A DNA stretch of 64,000 nucleotides from Streptomyces beigongshangae (GTDB lineage Bacteria > Actinomycetota > Actinomycetes > Streptomycetales > Streptomycetaceae), in assembly GCF_019710745.1 (NCBI RefSeq), contig NZ_JAHKJW010000019.1:62001-126000 (forward strand). Reading direction: 5' to 3'. Position 1 is the stretch's first letter. Each line of letters begins with the position of its first letter. Shown in pieces: positions 42,208-51,400 of this stretch. The notes beneath the pieces were generated by a model that was not told the DNA's origin, made no database searches, and saw only the letters and a program-made list of their open reading frames with translations. The position numbers and the translations under genes are program-made.

Positions 42208-43608
42208 GTGCAGCGCGCCCGGAACACCGGAGCAGAGAGCGCCGGAGCGAAGGGCGCCAGCGCGAAGAAGAACTACCGCGACCGGATCGCCGGGCTCCTC
42301 GACAGGTTCAAGAAGAACCTCGAACCCATCGACACCTTCATCAAGGGCTTCCAGACCCCCACCAACGCGGCCTTCACCCAGCAGGCCGCCGTCACGGCCA
42401 ACGAGGGCCTCAAGCACTCCGCCGCCGCTTCGGGGACCTCTGCGGCGTCGGGGAACCTCCTCACGGAGGCCGCCGGCACCGTGGTCAGCGGTATGGACGC
42501 GTACAAGAACATGAAGGACGCCAAGAAGCACGAGACCGGGGCCCGCCACCACACGGCGCAGAAGAAGGCCAAGACCAAGGGGACCGACGCGGTGGTCGGC
42601 GCCGCCAGTTCCGGAAGTTACAGCGCCGCCATCGCCAAGGAAGTGACCAAGGTCCAGAAGGCGGCGGACGCCGCGGTGGCGTCCGAGGCGAGCGGTATCG
42701 CCAGCGCCTCCATCGGCGGGATCAAGGGCGCGCGGGCCGTCTTCCGCGTCGGCAAGACGGCCCGCAAGTACAACGAGATCAAGAAACTGGGAGACCCCCA
42801 CCTCGTCCAGGCAGGGTCCCTGGCCCGGCTGAACGAGGCGAGGGAACAGGCCGGCTGGGCCGCGGCGGAAGCCTACGTCGCGCTGGACGCCTACTGGAAC
42901 CACGACGGTCGGGAACGCCTGGAACTCGTCTCCGAGGCCATCGACGCCGCCTGGGAGGCGATGGGCGAAGCCCGTGACGCCACCGAGAGCCTCCAGCGCG
43001 CCGAAAGGGACGTGGAGAAGCTGAGCACGGCGCAGGCGTACGCGAAGAAGAAGCAGCTCACCAAGATCGGCAAGGAGACGGTCGGCGGCGCGGTGGGCGA
43101 GTCCACCAAGGCCGCGGCCGTCGTCGTGACGGCGGTCGCGGCGGGAACAGCCGGACTGGCGAGCAACCCGGTCGGCTGGGGTCTCGCCGGGGCCGGGGCC
43201 GGTCTCGTCCTCGGCGTCACCGTGTACAAGGCGCTCCGCGCCGCCACGAAGCGCTACGAGGAGGTCCACCACCCCGACCGCTGGGCGCCGGAGGGCGAGA
43301 CCCCGGCGGAGGCCGCCTCCCGCAAGGAGTCTCTGAAGCACGCCCTGAAGTTCTGGAAGAAGGTCTCGAAGGGCGAACGCCAGGCCATGGCGCGCGAGAT
43401 CTACGCCCTGGCGGCGGGTCCCGACATCGCCGGGAGCGGCGGTACGACGGACGAGATGCGGGCGTCCGCCAGGGCCCTGCTCAACGCTCTCAAATCCGGC
43501 CCCGCCCAGCACAAGCTGGATGCGGAGGCATGGGCCGAGTCCCTCAACGACCCGGCGAAGACCGCCGGGTGGATCCAGGAGATAGCGGAGCAGTTGGCTT
43601 CGGGGTGA
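42208..43608 (+). CDS. Large helical protein with AGNR-type N-terminal motif, reading frame broken near 5' end
   Basis: The intact frame from the GTG at 42208 gives 466 residues: RDRIAGLLDRFKKNLEPIDT, then Ala/Lys-rich helices, a hydrophobic hairpin (AAAVVVTAVAAGTAGLASNP, GWGLAGAGAGLVLGVTVYKA) and a helical C-terminus. Upstream, the better N-terminus is in other frames: ATG 42035 (MSSPVHRTPTRQSTAVLMSA) and then, in a third frame, VRPAERALLDMQSRAGNR at 42148-42203, followed in the main frame by ATVQRARNTG. LLDMQSRAGNRATVQ resembles the LxLQxxAGN(R/A)A motif of proteins linked to contractile injection systems in Streptomyces. Two small frameshifts would explain this. The gene is plus strand, opposite to the Rhs gene. 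Confidence 0.6.
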   Translation: MQRARNTGAESAGAKGASAKKNYRDRIAGLLDRFKKNLEPIDTFIKGFQTPTNAAFTQQAAVTANEGLKHSAAASGTSAASGNLLTEAAGTVVSGMDAYKNMKDAKKHETGARHHTAQKKAKTKGTDAVVGAASSGSYSAAIAKEVTKVQKAADAAVASEASGIASASIGGIKGARAVFRVGKTARKYNEIKKLGDPHLVQAGSLARLNEAREQAGWAAAEAYVALDAYWNHDGRERLELVSEAIDAAWEAMGEARDATESLQRAERDVEKLSTAQAYAKKKQLTKIGKETVGGAVGESTKAAAVVVTAVAAGTAGLASNPVGWGLAGAGAGLVLGVTVYKALRAATKRYEEVHHPDRWAPEGETPAEAASRKESLKHALKFWKKVSKGERQAMAREIYALAAGPDIAGSGGTTDEMRASARALLNALKSGPAQHKLDAEAWAESLNDPAKTAGWIQEIAEQLASG

Positions 43609-43650
43609 CGGGACGGCCGGGGAGGACGGAATGCCCCGGAGGACGATCGC

Positions 43651-44307
43651 TCACCAGCCGGTGAGATCCACCGAATACCGGCAGTGCGGATCGTCCACCG
43701 CGTCCGAGGTCCGCCATTCCTCACCCAGCAGTGAAGGCAGCGCCGCCAGGAGGGCTGTCAGTGCACCGCCCGGCCGTACGTCGGCAGCGATCACTCCCAC
43801 TGCCTCCTCGCTGTCCAGGTAAAGGCGCAACAGGCCCCCTTCCCTGAACAGGAACCCACGCAGACGCACCTCCGGCGGTTCCGCGAAGGAGCGAGCCCAG
43901 GGATGGGCGAGGCACCGCAGGAGGGTGGAAGCCCAGTCGTCCGTGGTGAACGGCGCCTCTTCCACCTGCGCCGGGTCGATCAGGTACAGGTCCATCCCCA
44001 TGACGCTGGTGACCCGGTCCGACGAGTAGATGTGCGTGCCGGTGTGCACGGCGCGCAGCAGGGCGACGACGTCGTGCGCGGTACGCAGTTCCTCACCGGC
44101 CCCGAGAGGGATCTCGTACGCGGTCAGCCGGGACGGCACGCACTCGTTCCTATCCCCGAGGACGACTCGGACCGCCGGGGCCCTCGACGGTGCGGGCAGG
44201 ACTCCCCGTACGTGCTGGTCCTCCAACAAGGATGCGTAGACATGGTCCAGCAAGAGGCCAGCCACTTCCCTCTGGAGGTCCTCGATGTCTTGGGCGTTCT
44301 CGTTCAC
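43651..44307 (-). CDS. Hypothetical protein (218 residues)
   Basis: MNENAQDIEDLQREVAGLLL at the start, then RAPAVRVVLGDRNECVPSRL, TGTHIYSSDRVTSVMGMDLY and EVRLRGFLFREGGLLRLYLD. Mixed alpha/beta, acidic, no signal peptide or membrane helix. It ends 42 bp from the convergent AGNR-type gene. In such islands proteins of this kind are often immunity factors, but I do not recognise the family and do not assign it. Confidence 0.7.
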   Translation of the reverse strand: MNENAQDIEDLQREVAGLLLDHVYASLLEDQHVRGVLPAPSRAPAVRVVLGDRNECVPSRLTAYEIPLGAGEELRTAHDVVALLRAVHTGTHIYSSDRVTSVMGMDLYLIDPAQVEEAPFTTDDWASTLLRCLAHPWARSFAEPPEVRLRGFLFREGGLLRLYLDSEEAVGVIAADVRPGGALTALLAALPSLLGEEWRTSDAVDDPHCRYSVDLTGW

Positions 44308-44341
44308 CGTGTCACTCGTTCGCCCTGCCTGTCCGCCTTCT

Positions 44342-44596
44342 TCACGATGCCGTCGGCAGGGTCCTCACGAACGACGACCAGGCGGAGAGGCCGAGCGTCA
44401 GCCGGGGACCGACGGGATTCTTGGAGTCGCGGACATGGATGGTGGCGGGGGTTGCGGCTATCTCGACGCAGTCGTTGATGTCGCCGCTGTCGCTGTAGCT
44501 GCTCTTGAACCACTCCAACGCCACCTCAACACAGTCGCCAGGCTCGCCACTGCTGCTGTAGCTGCTCTTGAACCAACGGAGTTCTCTGGCGCTCAT
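44342..44596 (-). CDS. DUF397 protein with duplicated N-terminal motif
   Basis: 84 residues. The DUF397 start motif appears twice: ELRWFKSSYSSSGEPGDCVE and EWFKSSYSDSGDINDCVEIA, 21 residues apart. The usual HVRDSKNP and SAWSSFVR parts follow. The DNA shows the duplication: 21 bases at 44492-44512 recur exactly at 44555-44575, a 63-bp spacing. The start overlaps the stop of the DUF5753 regulator as ATGA. DUF397 proteins are thought to bind and control such regulators; a second motif could change stoichiometry. Confidence 0.85.
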   Translation of the reverse strand: MSARELRWFKSSYSSSGEPGDCVEVALEWFKSSYSDSGDINDCVEIAATPATIHVRDSKNPVGPRLTLGLSAWSSFVRTLPTAS

Positions 44597-45447
44597 AGTT
44601 CTCCCAGCGCTCTTTCGATGAAGGCCAGAGACTCCCTCGGCGGGAGAGCCTGCGCCCGGATCATTCCGTACCTCAGTTCAAGGATACGAAGATCCCTGAG
44701 ATTGGAGACCGGACGGCCATTGAATGCTCCGTCCGAACGTCCGACTGCCGTGCCGTCGACGAACTTCAAGACCTCGATCAACCCCTGCGTTCCGGCGTGC
44801 TCCTCCCGATCAGTCGGCATGACCTGAAGCGTGACCTGCCTCAACCGGCCTACCTGCAACAGGTGTTCGAGCTGGCGGCGAAGCACCATTTTCCCACCAA
44901 GGGGGCGTTCAAGCGTCACCTGCTCCTGCACGAAACTCATTGTCGGGGCAGGCTCCCGGTCAAAGATCGACTTTCGCGCCATACGCGCGGCGGTTTCCCG
45001 CTCCACCACCTCCGGAGCGAGAGCGGGCTGTGTCATCTCGAACAGAGTCCGTGCGTACTCCGGTGTCTGCAACAAGCCGTGGATGTTGTGGCTGCTGTAC
45101 AACAACACCTCAACCGACCGATCCTCCAGCTTCTTCAGCTCCCGCACCTTCTTCGGATATCGGGCCTTCTCCACGTCCTCCCTGAACGCCTTGAGATGCC
45201 CGCCCGCCTTCAGGACCTCGTCCGCCCGGTCCAGGAACTCCGGCCGGGGAATCCGCGCCCCGCGCTCGATCTTGCGGACCATGTCCTCGCCGTACCCAAG
45301 GACCTCGCCGAGGTCTGCGACCCGCATCCCGGCCGCCTCCCGGCACATCCTGACCAGGCGTCCCACGGCCTCCACCAACGGCGCGCTCTCGTCCCCCGGT
45401 TCGAGGTCCCAGCCCGCCTCGTCCACACCTTCGCTGCTCATGCCCAC
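44593..45447 (-). CDS. Helix-turn-helix DUF5753 transcriptional regulator
   Basis: 284 residues; the second Met (45441, MSSEGVDEAGW) may be the true start. The Xre-like HTH lies at about residues 28-82 (AAGMRVADLGEVLGYGEDMV, RKIERGARIPRPEF). The DUF5753 domain starts near SSHNIHGLLQTPEYARTLFE and ends FIERALGEL. It overlaps the DUF397 gene by 4 nt and is divergent from a HATPase gene, sharing a 133-bp control region. This pair is common in Streptomyces, where relatives influence development and antibiotic production. Confidence 0.9.
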   Translation of the reverse strand: MGMSSEGVDEAGWDLEPGDESAPLVEAVGRLVRMCREAAGMRVADLGEVLGYGEDMVRKIERGARIPRPEFLDRADEVLKAGGHLKAFREDVEKARYPKKVRELKKLEDRSVEVLLYSSHNIHGLLQTPEYARTLFEMTQPALAPEVVERETAARMARKSIFDREPAPTMSFVQEQVTLERPLGGKMVLRRQLEHLLQVGRLRQVTLQVMPTDREEHAGTQGLIEVLKFVDGTAVGRSDGAFNGRPVSNLRDLRILELRYGMIRAQALPPRESLAFIERALGEL

Positions 45448-45580
45448 CCACCTCCAACGCCCACCCGCCCCCGTACGGCACTCAGACAGCCGAGACAGAA
45501 CGAGACAACGGCGGGACTCTTGCGATACGCACAGTCGTCATCCCAGTTCAGAGTAGACACGCTCCGACACGCTGAGTGAC
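45448..45580. promoter_or_regulatory. Divergent promoter region of the DUF5753 regulator and HATPase gene
   Basis: 133 bp between two divergent starts. The HTH regulator may bind here and control itself and the HATPase. No clear operator repeat is seen. Confidence 0.35.
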
Positions 45581-46063
45581 GTGAATGAAGAAACCGTCCG
45601 CAACTTCAGCCTGCTCCTCTCCGCCACCCCTCGCGGCGCCCGCCTGGCCCGGCGGCTCACGGCGGAGCAACTGCGCACCTGGGAACTGCCGGTGGACCCG
45701 GACCGCGCGGAGCACATCGTGGCCGAACTGGCCGCCAACGCCGCCACGCACGGCCGCGTGCCCGGCCGCGACTTCCGGCTCACGCTGTACGTGGTCGGCG
45801 GCACCCTCCGCATCGAGGTGACCGACAGCCGCGGCGACCGGCCCGTGCTCCACTCCCGCCACGGAAGCCCTGCCGACGAGTCGGGGCGCGGCCTCGTCAT
45901 CGTCGAGGCACTCTCCGACCGCTGGGGCGTCACCTCCGGCAGGCCCCCGCGCAAGACGGTCTGGGCCGAGATCAACGTCGTACCGCAGCCGGCCCCGGCA
46001 TCCGCCCCCACCGGTCCCGCCGGCCCCGTCGGCCCCGGTCCCCGGATTCTCCCGTCCCGGTAA
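45581..46063 (+). CDS. ATP-binding protein (HATPase_c, anti-sigma factor-like)
   Basis: 160 residues from the GTG/ATG-like start MNEETVRNFSLLLSATPRGA. The GHKL/HATPase fold shows the N-box HIVAELAANAATHGRVPGRD and the G-box ESGRGLVIVEALSDRWGV. Proteins of this small RsbW/SpoIIAB-like class often sit beside DUF5753/DUF397 pairs in Streptomyces and may act as anti-sigma or serine kinase factors. The C-terminus is Pro/Gly-rich. Confidence 0.85.
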   Translation: MNEETVRNFSLLLSATPRGARLARRLTAEQLRTWELPVDPDRAEHIVAELAANAATHGRVPGRDFRLTLYVVGGTLRIEVTDSRGDRPVLHSRHGSPADESGRGLVIVEALSDRWGVTSGRPPRKTVWAEINVVPQPAPASAPTGPAGPVGPGPRILPSR

Positions 46064-46280
46064 TTCGCCGCCCGGTGCCGCACGGCATCAAAAAGCTTTT
46101 CAAGAACTCCAGGAAAGAACCCGACCCAACCCAACCCCGCCCGGCTTTCACCTGACCCGTAGCGGGTCCCGTCAGCACCGCGAACCCGCGTCGCCCACAA
46201 GGGTGACAATCGCCAACTCGGCTGGATTTCCATCCGGTTGCCGGGCATATGCTCGCCCGGACCACCCCAGAACATGCGAC

Positions 46281-46316
46281 GGCCCCCGGCCGGGACTGCA
46301 ATCCCGGTCGAGGGCC
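46281..46316. other. Two-part hairpin upstream of the winged-helix gene
   Basis: Outer GGCCC/GGGCC and inner GGCCGGGA (46288-46295) / TCCCGGTC (46302-46309) stems in the leader of the gene starting at 46347. It may be a terminator for the HATPase gene or a structured 5' leader. The remainder of the 283-bp gap holds no gene that I can see. Confidence 0.45.
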
Positions 46317-46346
46317 TGACCACCGAGGAAGAGAAGAGCCTTCCCC

Positions 46347-47306
46347 ATGGATAAGCAGAACCCTAGCGCGCCTCCTTGCTCCCAGCCCCGCATTCCGCAT
46401 CCGGATTCACGTCCGCATGCGCGAGGCATCACGCACGTCAACGTCCCCCACACCTCCCGTTTCACGGTGATCGGCAACCACCTCGCCCAGCACGCGCATC
46501 TGTCAGGGCTGGCGATCGGGCTCGGCGTCCACATCCAGTCGCTGCCCGCCGGGGCCCGCGTCGACATCAGGACGCTCACGGACCGGTTCCCCGAGGGCGA
46601 GGACAGGATCGCGGCGGCCCTGCGGGAGCTGGAGGCGCACGGCTACTTCTCCCGCACCCGGCACCGCCTGCCGAGCGGCCAGGTCGTCACACGGACGGTG
46701 TCGTACAACCAGCCGGGAGCCACCCCCTCCGAGGAGCCCCCACCTCGTCCGGCTCCCCGCACGGAGCCGAACCCCGGCCCCACGCCCGCCGCCGCGACCG
46801 CTCCCGCCCCCGCCCCCGCCCCCGATCCCGTCGTACAGCCGCCGGACAGCGACGCGCGCCCATCCCCCGCCGCGACCGTTCCCGCCCCCGGTCCCGTCGT
46901 ACAGCCGCCGGACACCGACGTGCCCCCGGTCCCCGCCACCATCCTCCTCGCCGGCCTGCACCGCGACGACCCCCGGCTGCTCCTCTCCCAACGGGACGTA
47001 CACCGCCTCGCCCCCGCCGTCAGCACCTGGCTGGACCGCGGCGCCGCCCCCGAAGTCGTACGCCGCACGCTCACTGCGGGCCTCCCCGAAGGGCCCCTCC
47101 ACCATCCGGCCGGCCTCCTGGCCCACCGCCTCGCCGAACTGCTCCCGCCCCCACTGCCACCGGCCCCGCCGCCCGTACCGGCAGCCGCACGCCCGCTCCC
47201 CCTCCGGAACTGCGACGGCTGCGACCGCGCCTTCCGCTCCCCGGAGCCCGGCCTCCGCTGCCGCGACTGCCGTTCCACCGCGTCCGATCTCCTGGAGGCC
47301 GCTTAG
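46347..47306 (+). CDS. Winged-helix protein with C-terminal zinc ribbon
   Basis: 319 residues. The ATG at 46347 follows GAGGAAGAGAAG. Residues ~30-120 form a winged helix like those in replication-initiator or DnaD-like helix-turn-helix proteins of Streptomyces (SRFTVIGNHLAQHAHLSGLA, RIAAALRELEAHGYFSRTRH). A long Pro/Ala linker with two PVVQPPD repeats follows, then a helical domain and a CDGCDRAFRS...CRDC zinc ribbon near the end. The stop is followed after 1 nt by the next GTG start, so translation is probably coupled. Confidence 0.8.
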   Translation: MDKQNPSAPPCSQPRIPHPDSRPHARGITHVNVPHTSRFTVIGNHLAQHAHLSGLAIGLGVHIQSLPAGARVDIRTLTDRFPEGEDRIAAALRELEAHGYFSRTRHRLPSGQVVTRTVSYNQPGATPSEEPPPRPAPRTEPNPGPTPAAATAPAPAPAPDPVVQPPDSDARPSPAATVPAPGPVVQPPDTDVPPVPATILLAGLHRDDPRLLLSQRDVHRLAPAVSTWLDRGAAPEVVRRTLTAGLPEGPLHHPAGLLAHRLAELLPPPLPPAPPPVPAAARPLPLRNCDGCDRAFRSPEPGLRCRDCRSTASDLLEAA

Positions 47307-47307
47307 C

Positions 47308-47642
47308 GTGAATGCTCACCACGAACTGATCCCTCGCCCCGAGAAAACTCCCGAAGCCCTGCGCGCGGCCCTCGCCGTCATCGCCCCCATCGTCTGGAGG
47401 AGATGCAGCTGACGAAGGACGAAGCCTTCGCGAAAGCGGTGGAGTGGCAGTCCCTGACTCCGGTGCAGAGCTGGGTCCTGATGTGGGCCAGGGAGATCGA
47501 GATCATCCGCCGCCCTGATCTGTCGGCCCGCTACGCCGACGCGAAGAACAACCTGGAACACGAGGACTCCACGGTCGCGCAGGAAGCCCTGAGAAAACTC
47601 AGCGCCGTCCTGGACGAGGCGATGACGGCAGTCCGCGCGTGA
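47308..47642 (+). pseudogene. DUF6247-like small protein, frameshifted in a C tract
   Basis: Starts at GTG 47308 (MNAHHELIPRPEKTPEALRA, AIAP-like AVIAP) with GGAGG upstream, but the frame shifts at the C run 47384-47388 and stops at 47412. The rest lies in another frame: HRLEEMQLTKDEAFAKAVEW, PVQSWVLMWAREIEIIRRPD to ALRKLSAVLDEAMTAVRA. One added C (six instead of five) restores a 111-residue protein of the type often found after such winged-helix genes. The downstream part alone could start at ATG 47403 (79 residues). Either a true mutation or a sequencing error in the homopolymer. Confidence 0.7.
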
Positions 47643-47781
47643 GCTGGAAGTGGGAGTACGCCTCCGGCGCGGAGGAAGCCGCCCGCACTGCTCCTACCGC
47701 TTTCCTGGCCGACATGGAAAGGCCGCCCGGCACAACGACAACGAGCTCCTCACCGGGCACCAAACTCAGGGAGCGAACTCC

Positions 47782-48399
47782 ATGGCCATCTTCTCGGACG
47801 GCACACGGTCCAGCGCTCACCACCGTTACCTGGCAATGCGCGAGTTCCTTGCGGCGATGGACGACACGCTTCCTGGGAAATTCGAGATCACCAAGCAAGG
47901 GATCGTCCACGACATGATGTCGCCGGTGAAGCAGCACGGCCTCACGGTGCTGCATCTCCGGAAACGCCTTGAGAAGGTCATGCCGGAGGAGCTGGTGGCC
48001 CACACGGGAGAACCCGACGTGGAGGCCGAGCCCGAGGGCATCATGCGCCACCCCGACGTGATGGTGATCGCGATGGCGGACATGGAGGGCGATGGCCCCT
48101 TCGACCCCCGTACGCTCATCGCCGCCGTCGAGGTGGTCAGCCGTTCCAACCCGGACAACGACTGGGACGGCAAGATGCGCGACTACCCCCTGCTCGGCAT
48201 TCCTGTGTACGCGATCTTCGACCCCCGTACCGGCACCGGCGCCGTTCTCACCGACATCCATTCCACCCCCGACGGCCCGCGCTACGCGACCCGCAAGGAC
48301 TTCCTCTACGGCGAGGACGTCACCATCGCGGAGTGGGCCATCCCGACCGCCGGCCTGCCGCGCTACGAGGACAGGAGGCGACCCACGAGTGACGGCTGA
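47782..48399 (+). CDS. Uma2 family endonuclease
   Basis: 205 residues from the ATG at 47782 with GGGAG upstream. It has the Uma2 (PD-(D/E)XK-like restriction fold) pattern: FEITKQGIVHDMMSPVKQHG, HPDVMVIAM, and LIAAVEVVSRSNPDNDWDGK with the E-x-V-S-xS-xxxxD-xxxK active-site line, then YPLLGIPVYAIFDPRTGTG. Such proteins are numerous in Streptomyces; their targets are unknown. Last plus-strand gene of the island. Confidence 0.88.
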   Translation: MAIFSDGTRSSAHHRYLAMREFLAAMDDTLPGKFEITKQGIVHDMMSPVKQHGLTVLHLRKRLEKVMPEELVAHTGEPDVEAEPEGIMRHPDVMVIAMADMEGDGPFDPRTLIAAVEVVSRSNPDNDWDGKMRDYPLLGIPVYAIFDPRTGTGAVLTDIHSTPDGPRYATRKDFLYGEDVTIAEWAIPTAGLPRYEDRRRPTSDG

Positions 48400-48422
48400 C
48401 CAGCCAGGCGAGCGGGGCCTGC

Positions 48423-51400
48423 TCAGCGCACGCGGTAGCTCTCCCGCGGCCCCAGATACGTCGGCGTCAGCCCGCCCGTGTCGATCACCAGCCGCTGCAC
48501 CACCACCGTCGGATCCACCGTCCAGAACTTCAGCCGGTGCACCCCGGCCGCCCTGATCGTGTGACGCGTTGCCGTGCGGTTGACGTTGTCCGACGTGTTG
48601 CGGGCCCACTCCATGTTCATCAGGCCGTCGTCGGCGCCCGTCGCCGTGTGGATGTCGACGATCTGCGGGGCGTCGGCGTCGAACGACACCGCGTACTTCA
48701 GCCCGCCCGTCCCCTTCATCCCGCCCGTCGGCAGCGTCGGGTTCCGTGGCGACAGGTACGCCCACACCGTGACCTGCCCCGCCGACAGCAGGCTCACCTC
48801 GTACTCCAGGTGCGGCGACGAACCCCCCGGAATCCGCCGCGGCGCCGTCACCGGCCACGGTGTCATCCCGGCCCCCGTGCGCCCGATGCCGTCGATACGC
48901 CGCCACTTCCCCACCGAGCGCGCGAAGTGCTCGGCGTCCACGGCGACGTAACCGCCCGCCTCCACGAAGCCCCGCAGGCCGCGACGCCACAGCCCGAGCC
49001 CTTGCGGGTCCCGCGCCGCCGGGCGCTCGGTCACCACCCCGACCGTCACCTCCGCGCCCGCCCCCTCCACGGTCACCGACGCCTCCGCCCGCCCCCGTGG
49101 GGCCCTCGCCCAGTCCACTGTCAGCACGGCCCGCACCTGCTGCCGTACCCGGCCCCGCGGGCGGTCGACCCGGAGCCACGGCACGGACGCCGTGATCCGG
49201 TAGTCGAAGGGCGTACGCCCCCGGTTGAAGACCTCGACGTACTGGTCGGGCCGCGTCTGGTACGGGCTGAACGGTGGAAGCACGGGCCGGTCCGGACCGG
49301 GCCCGGTCCCCGGCCACCACTCCTCCGAGCCGTCCACCGCCACCCCCAGCTCCGCCCTCTCCGGCACCTCGATCCGCTTCACCGCGGGGAAGATCTCGTC
49401 CGGCAGCGCCACGTCGTCCCGCTCGGGCTGCTGCCAGGGCGCGTTCGGGCCGTACCGCGCCACGTCCCCGTACCCGATGTGCGGCTGCGTCTGGAAGCCC
49501 CGCCACTTGCCGCCCGCCACCCGCTTGTTGAAGTGGTCGGCGAGCGCGAAATCGCGGGCCAGGCCCGCCTCCGCCGCGGCCGCCAGGTCGTTCGTCGCGG
49601 CGCGGCCCTGGCGGGCGTACAGCAGGTTGGTGAACTCCGCCTCCCTCAGTTCGTACAGGTTGGCCGTCGCCGCCACCTCGTAGCCGACCAGCTCGAACCA
49701 CGCGTCCTGGTCCGCGGCCGGCAGGCGTCGGCCGATCCGCTCCGCCTCCTCGCCCAGCCGCCGCCACTCCCGCGTGACCCGCTCCAGTTCGCGGTGGTCG
49801 AAGTAGAAGGGTGTCTGCTGGTCGTCGTACACGACCCGTCCGTCCACCAGCGTGATGCGGCGGTTCAGCAGTTCGGGCTTGCGCCGCGACTGGAGCTGTC
49901 CGTACCGCGCCAGCACCTCGGCGATGTCCTTGGCAAGGTCCCCCGCCCTCGCGCCGGCGAAGTTCTGCCGTGCGTACCGCCGCTCCCACTCCCCCAGCCG
50001 CTCCAGCGGCCAGCGCTCCGGGTGCCAGGCGTAGTTCAGGAAGAACTCCGTCGGCAGCTCGTTGCCCTTCAGGTCGCCGACGTTCGTGACCCACAGCTCC
50101 CGGTTGCCGTACGCGATCGCCTGGTGGAGCTGGTCCCACAGGTTCGGCAGCGAGGCGGTGTCCACCCACTTGTAGTTGCGGCCGACGCCGACGTAGTCGA
50201 AGTGGTAGTACAGGCCGTAGCCGCCGGCCCGCGGGCCCTCCGCCGGATCCGGGTGCTTGCGGATGTTGCCCCAGTTGTCGTCCGTCAGGACGACCGTCAC
50301 GTCGTCCGGCGCCCGCAGGCCGCGGTCCCAGTAGCGCTGGACCTCCTTGTAGAGCGTCCACACCTGCGGGGTCCGGGACGCCTCGCGGCCGGTGACGTCC
50401 TCGATGATCGCCCGCTGGGTCTCGATGATCTCCTGCATCAGTTCGATGCCGTCGCCGTCGGGCAGGCTCGTGTCCCCGTTCCCGCGCATGCCGAGCGTGA
50501 CGACGCCCTCGAAGCCCTGCTCGACCATGCGCTCGATGCCGTCGCGCCAGTACGCCTTGACGGCCGCCGCGTTCCGCCGGAACGACCACTCTCCCGTGCC
50601 GCCGTACGGGTCCCGGCCGGGCGTCACGACGTTCCCCGCGCTGTCGCGCACGGCCGGCACGGCATGCCGGTTCCACTCCTCGATGCCCCGCATCATCGGC
50701 GCCTCGTGGGAGGTGCCCATGACGATCCCGTACTCGGCGGCCCGCCGGTGGTTCTCCGGGTCGTCCTCCGCGAACGCCCGCCCCCACACCGCCGGCCACA
50801 GGTAGTTCGCCTTCAGCCGCAGCAGCACCTCGAAGACCCTGGCGTAGAAGTCCGCGGTGAAGCCGCCGGGGTGTCCTGGCGCCTTGCCCGGTCCGAAGTA
50901 CGCGGGTGCCCACGTCCCGAGCGCCGGGTTCTCGTCGTTGATGAAGACGCCGCGGTACTTCACCGCCGGTGTGCCCTGGCTGAAGCGCCCCGGCAGCACG
51001 TACACCTCGCTGCGCCGGACCGGCCGTACGTCGTCCCACCAGTACCAGGGCGAGACCCCGAGCCCGTACGAGACGTCGTACGCCCCGAAGATCGTGCCGC
51101 GCGGGTCGCTGCCGGCGACGACGAACGCCCGCTCCACGCCCGGCATCGGCTGGTCGACCACGGTCTGGAGCGAGGTCTCCCACGCGCCCCGGACCCCGTC
51201 GACGTCGAGTTTCCCGGCCTCGATCAGCCCGTCGATCAGCGGGCTGCGCCCGATCGTCCCCACCAGGACGGCCTCGCGGGCGACCGTGTCACCCGGCCGC
51301 GTCCCGGTGACCCGCTCGATGTCGTCGCGCAGGTCGCCGGCCGCCCGTACGACTCCGGGGTGGTCGTCGGCGTCGACCACGACCGGGGCACCCACCAGCC

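Noticed and set aside
46800..46920. CCCGCCCCCG / CCGTCGTACAGCCGCCGGAC repeats as a CRISPR or regulatory array
   Set aside because: They encode the Pro-rich linker (PVVQPPD repeats) of the winged-helix protein.
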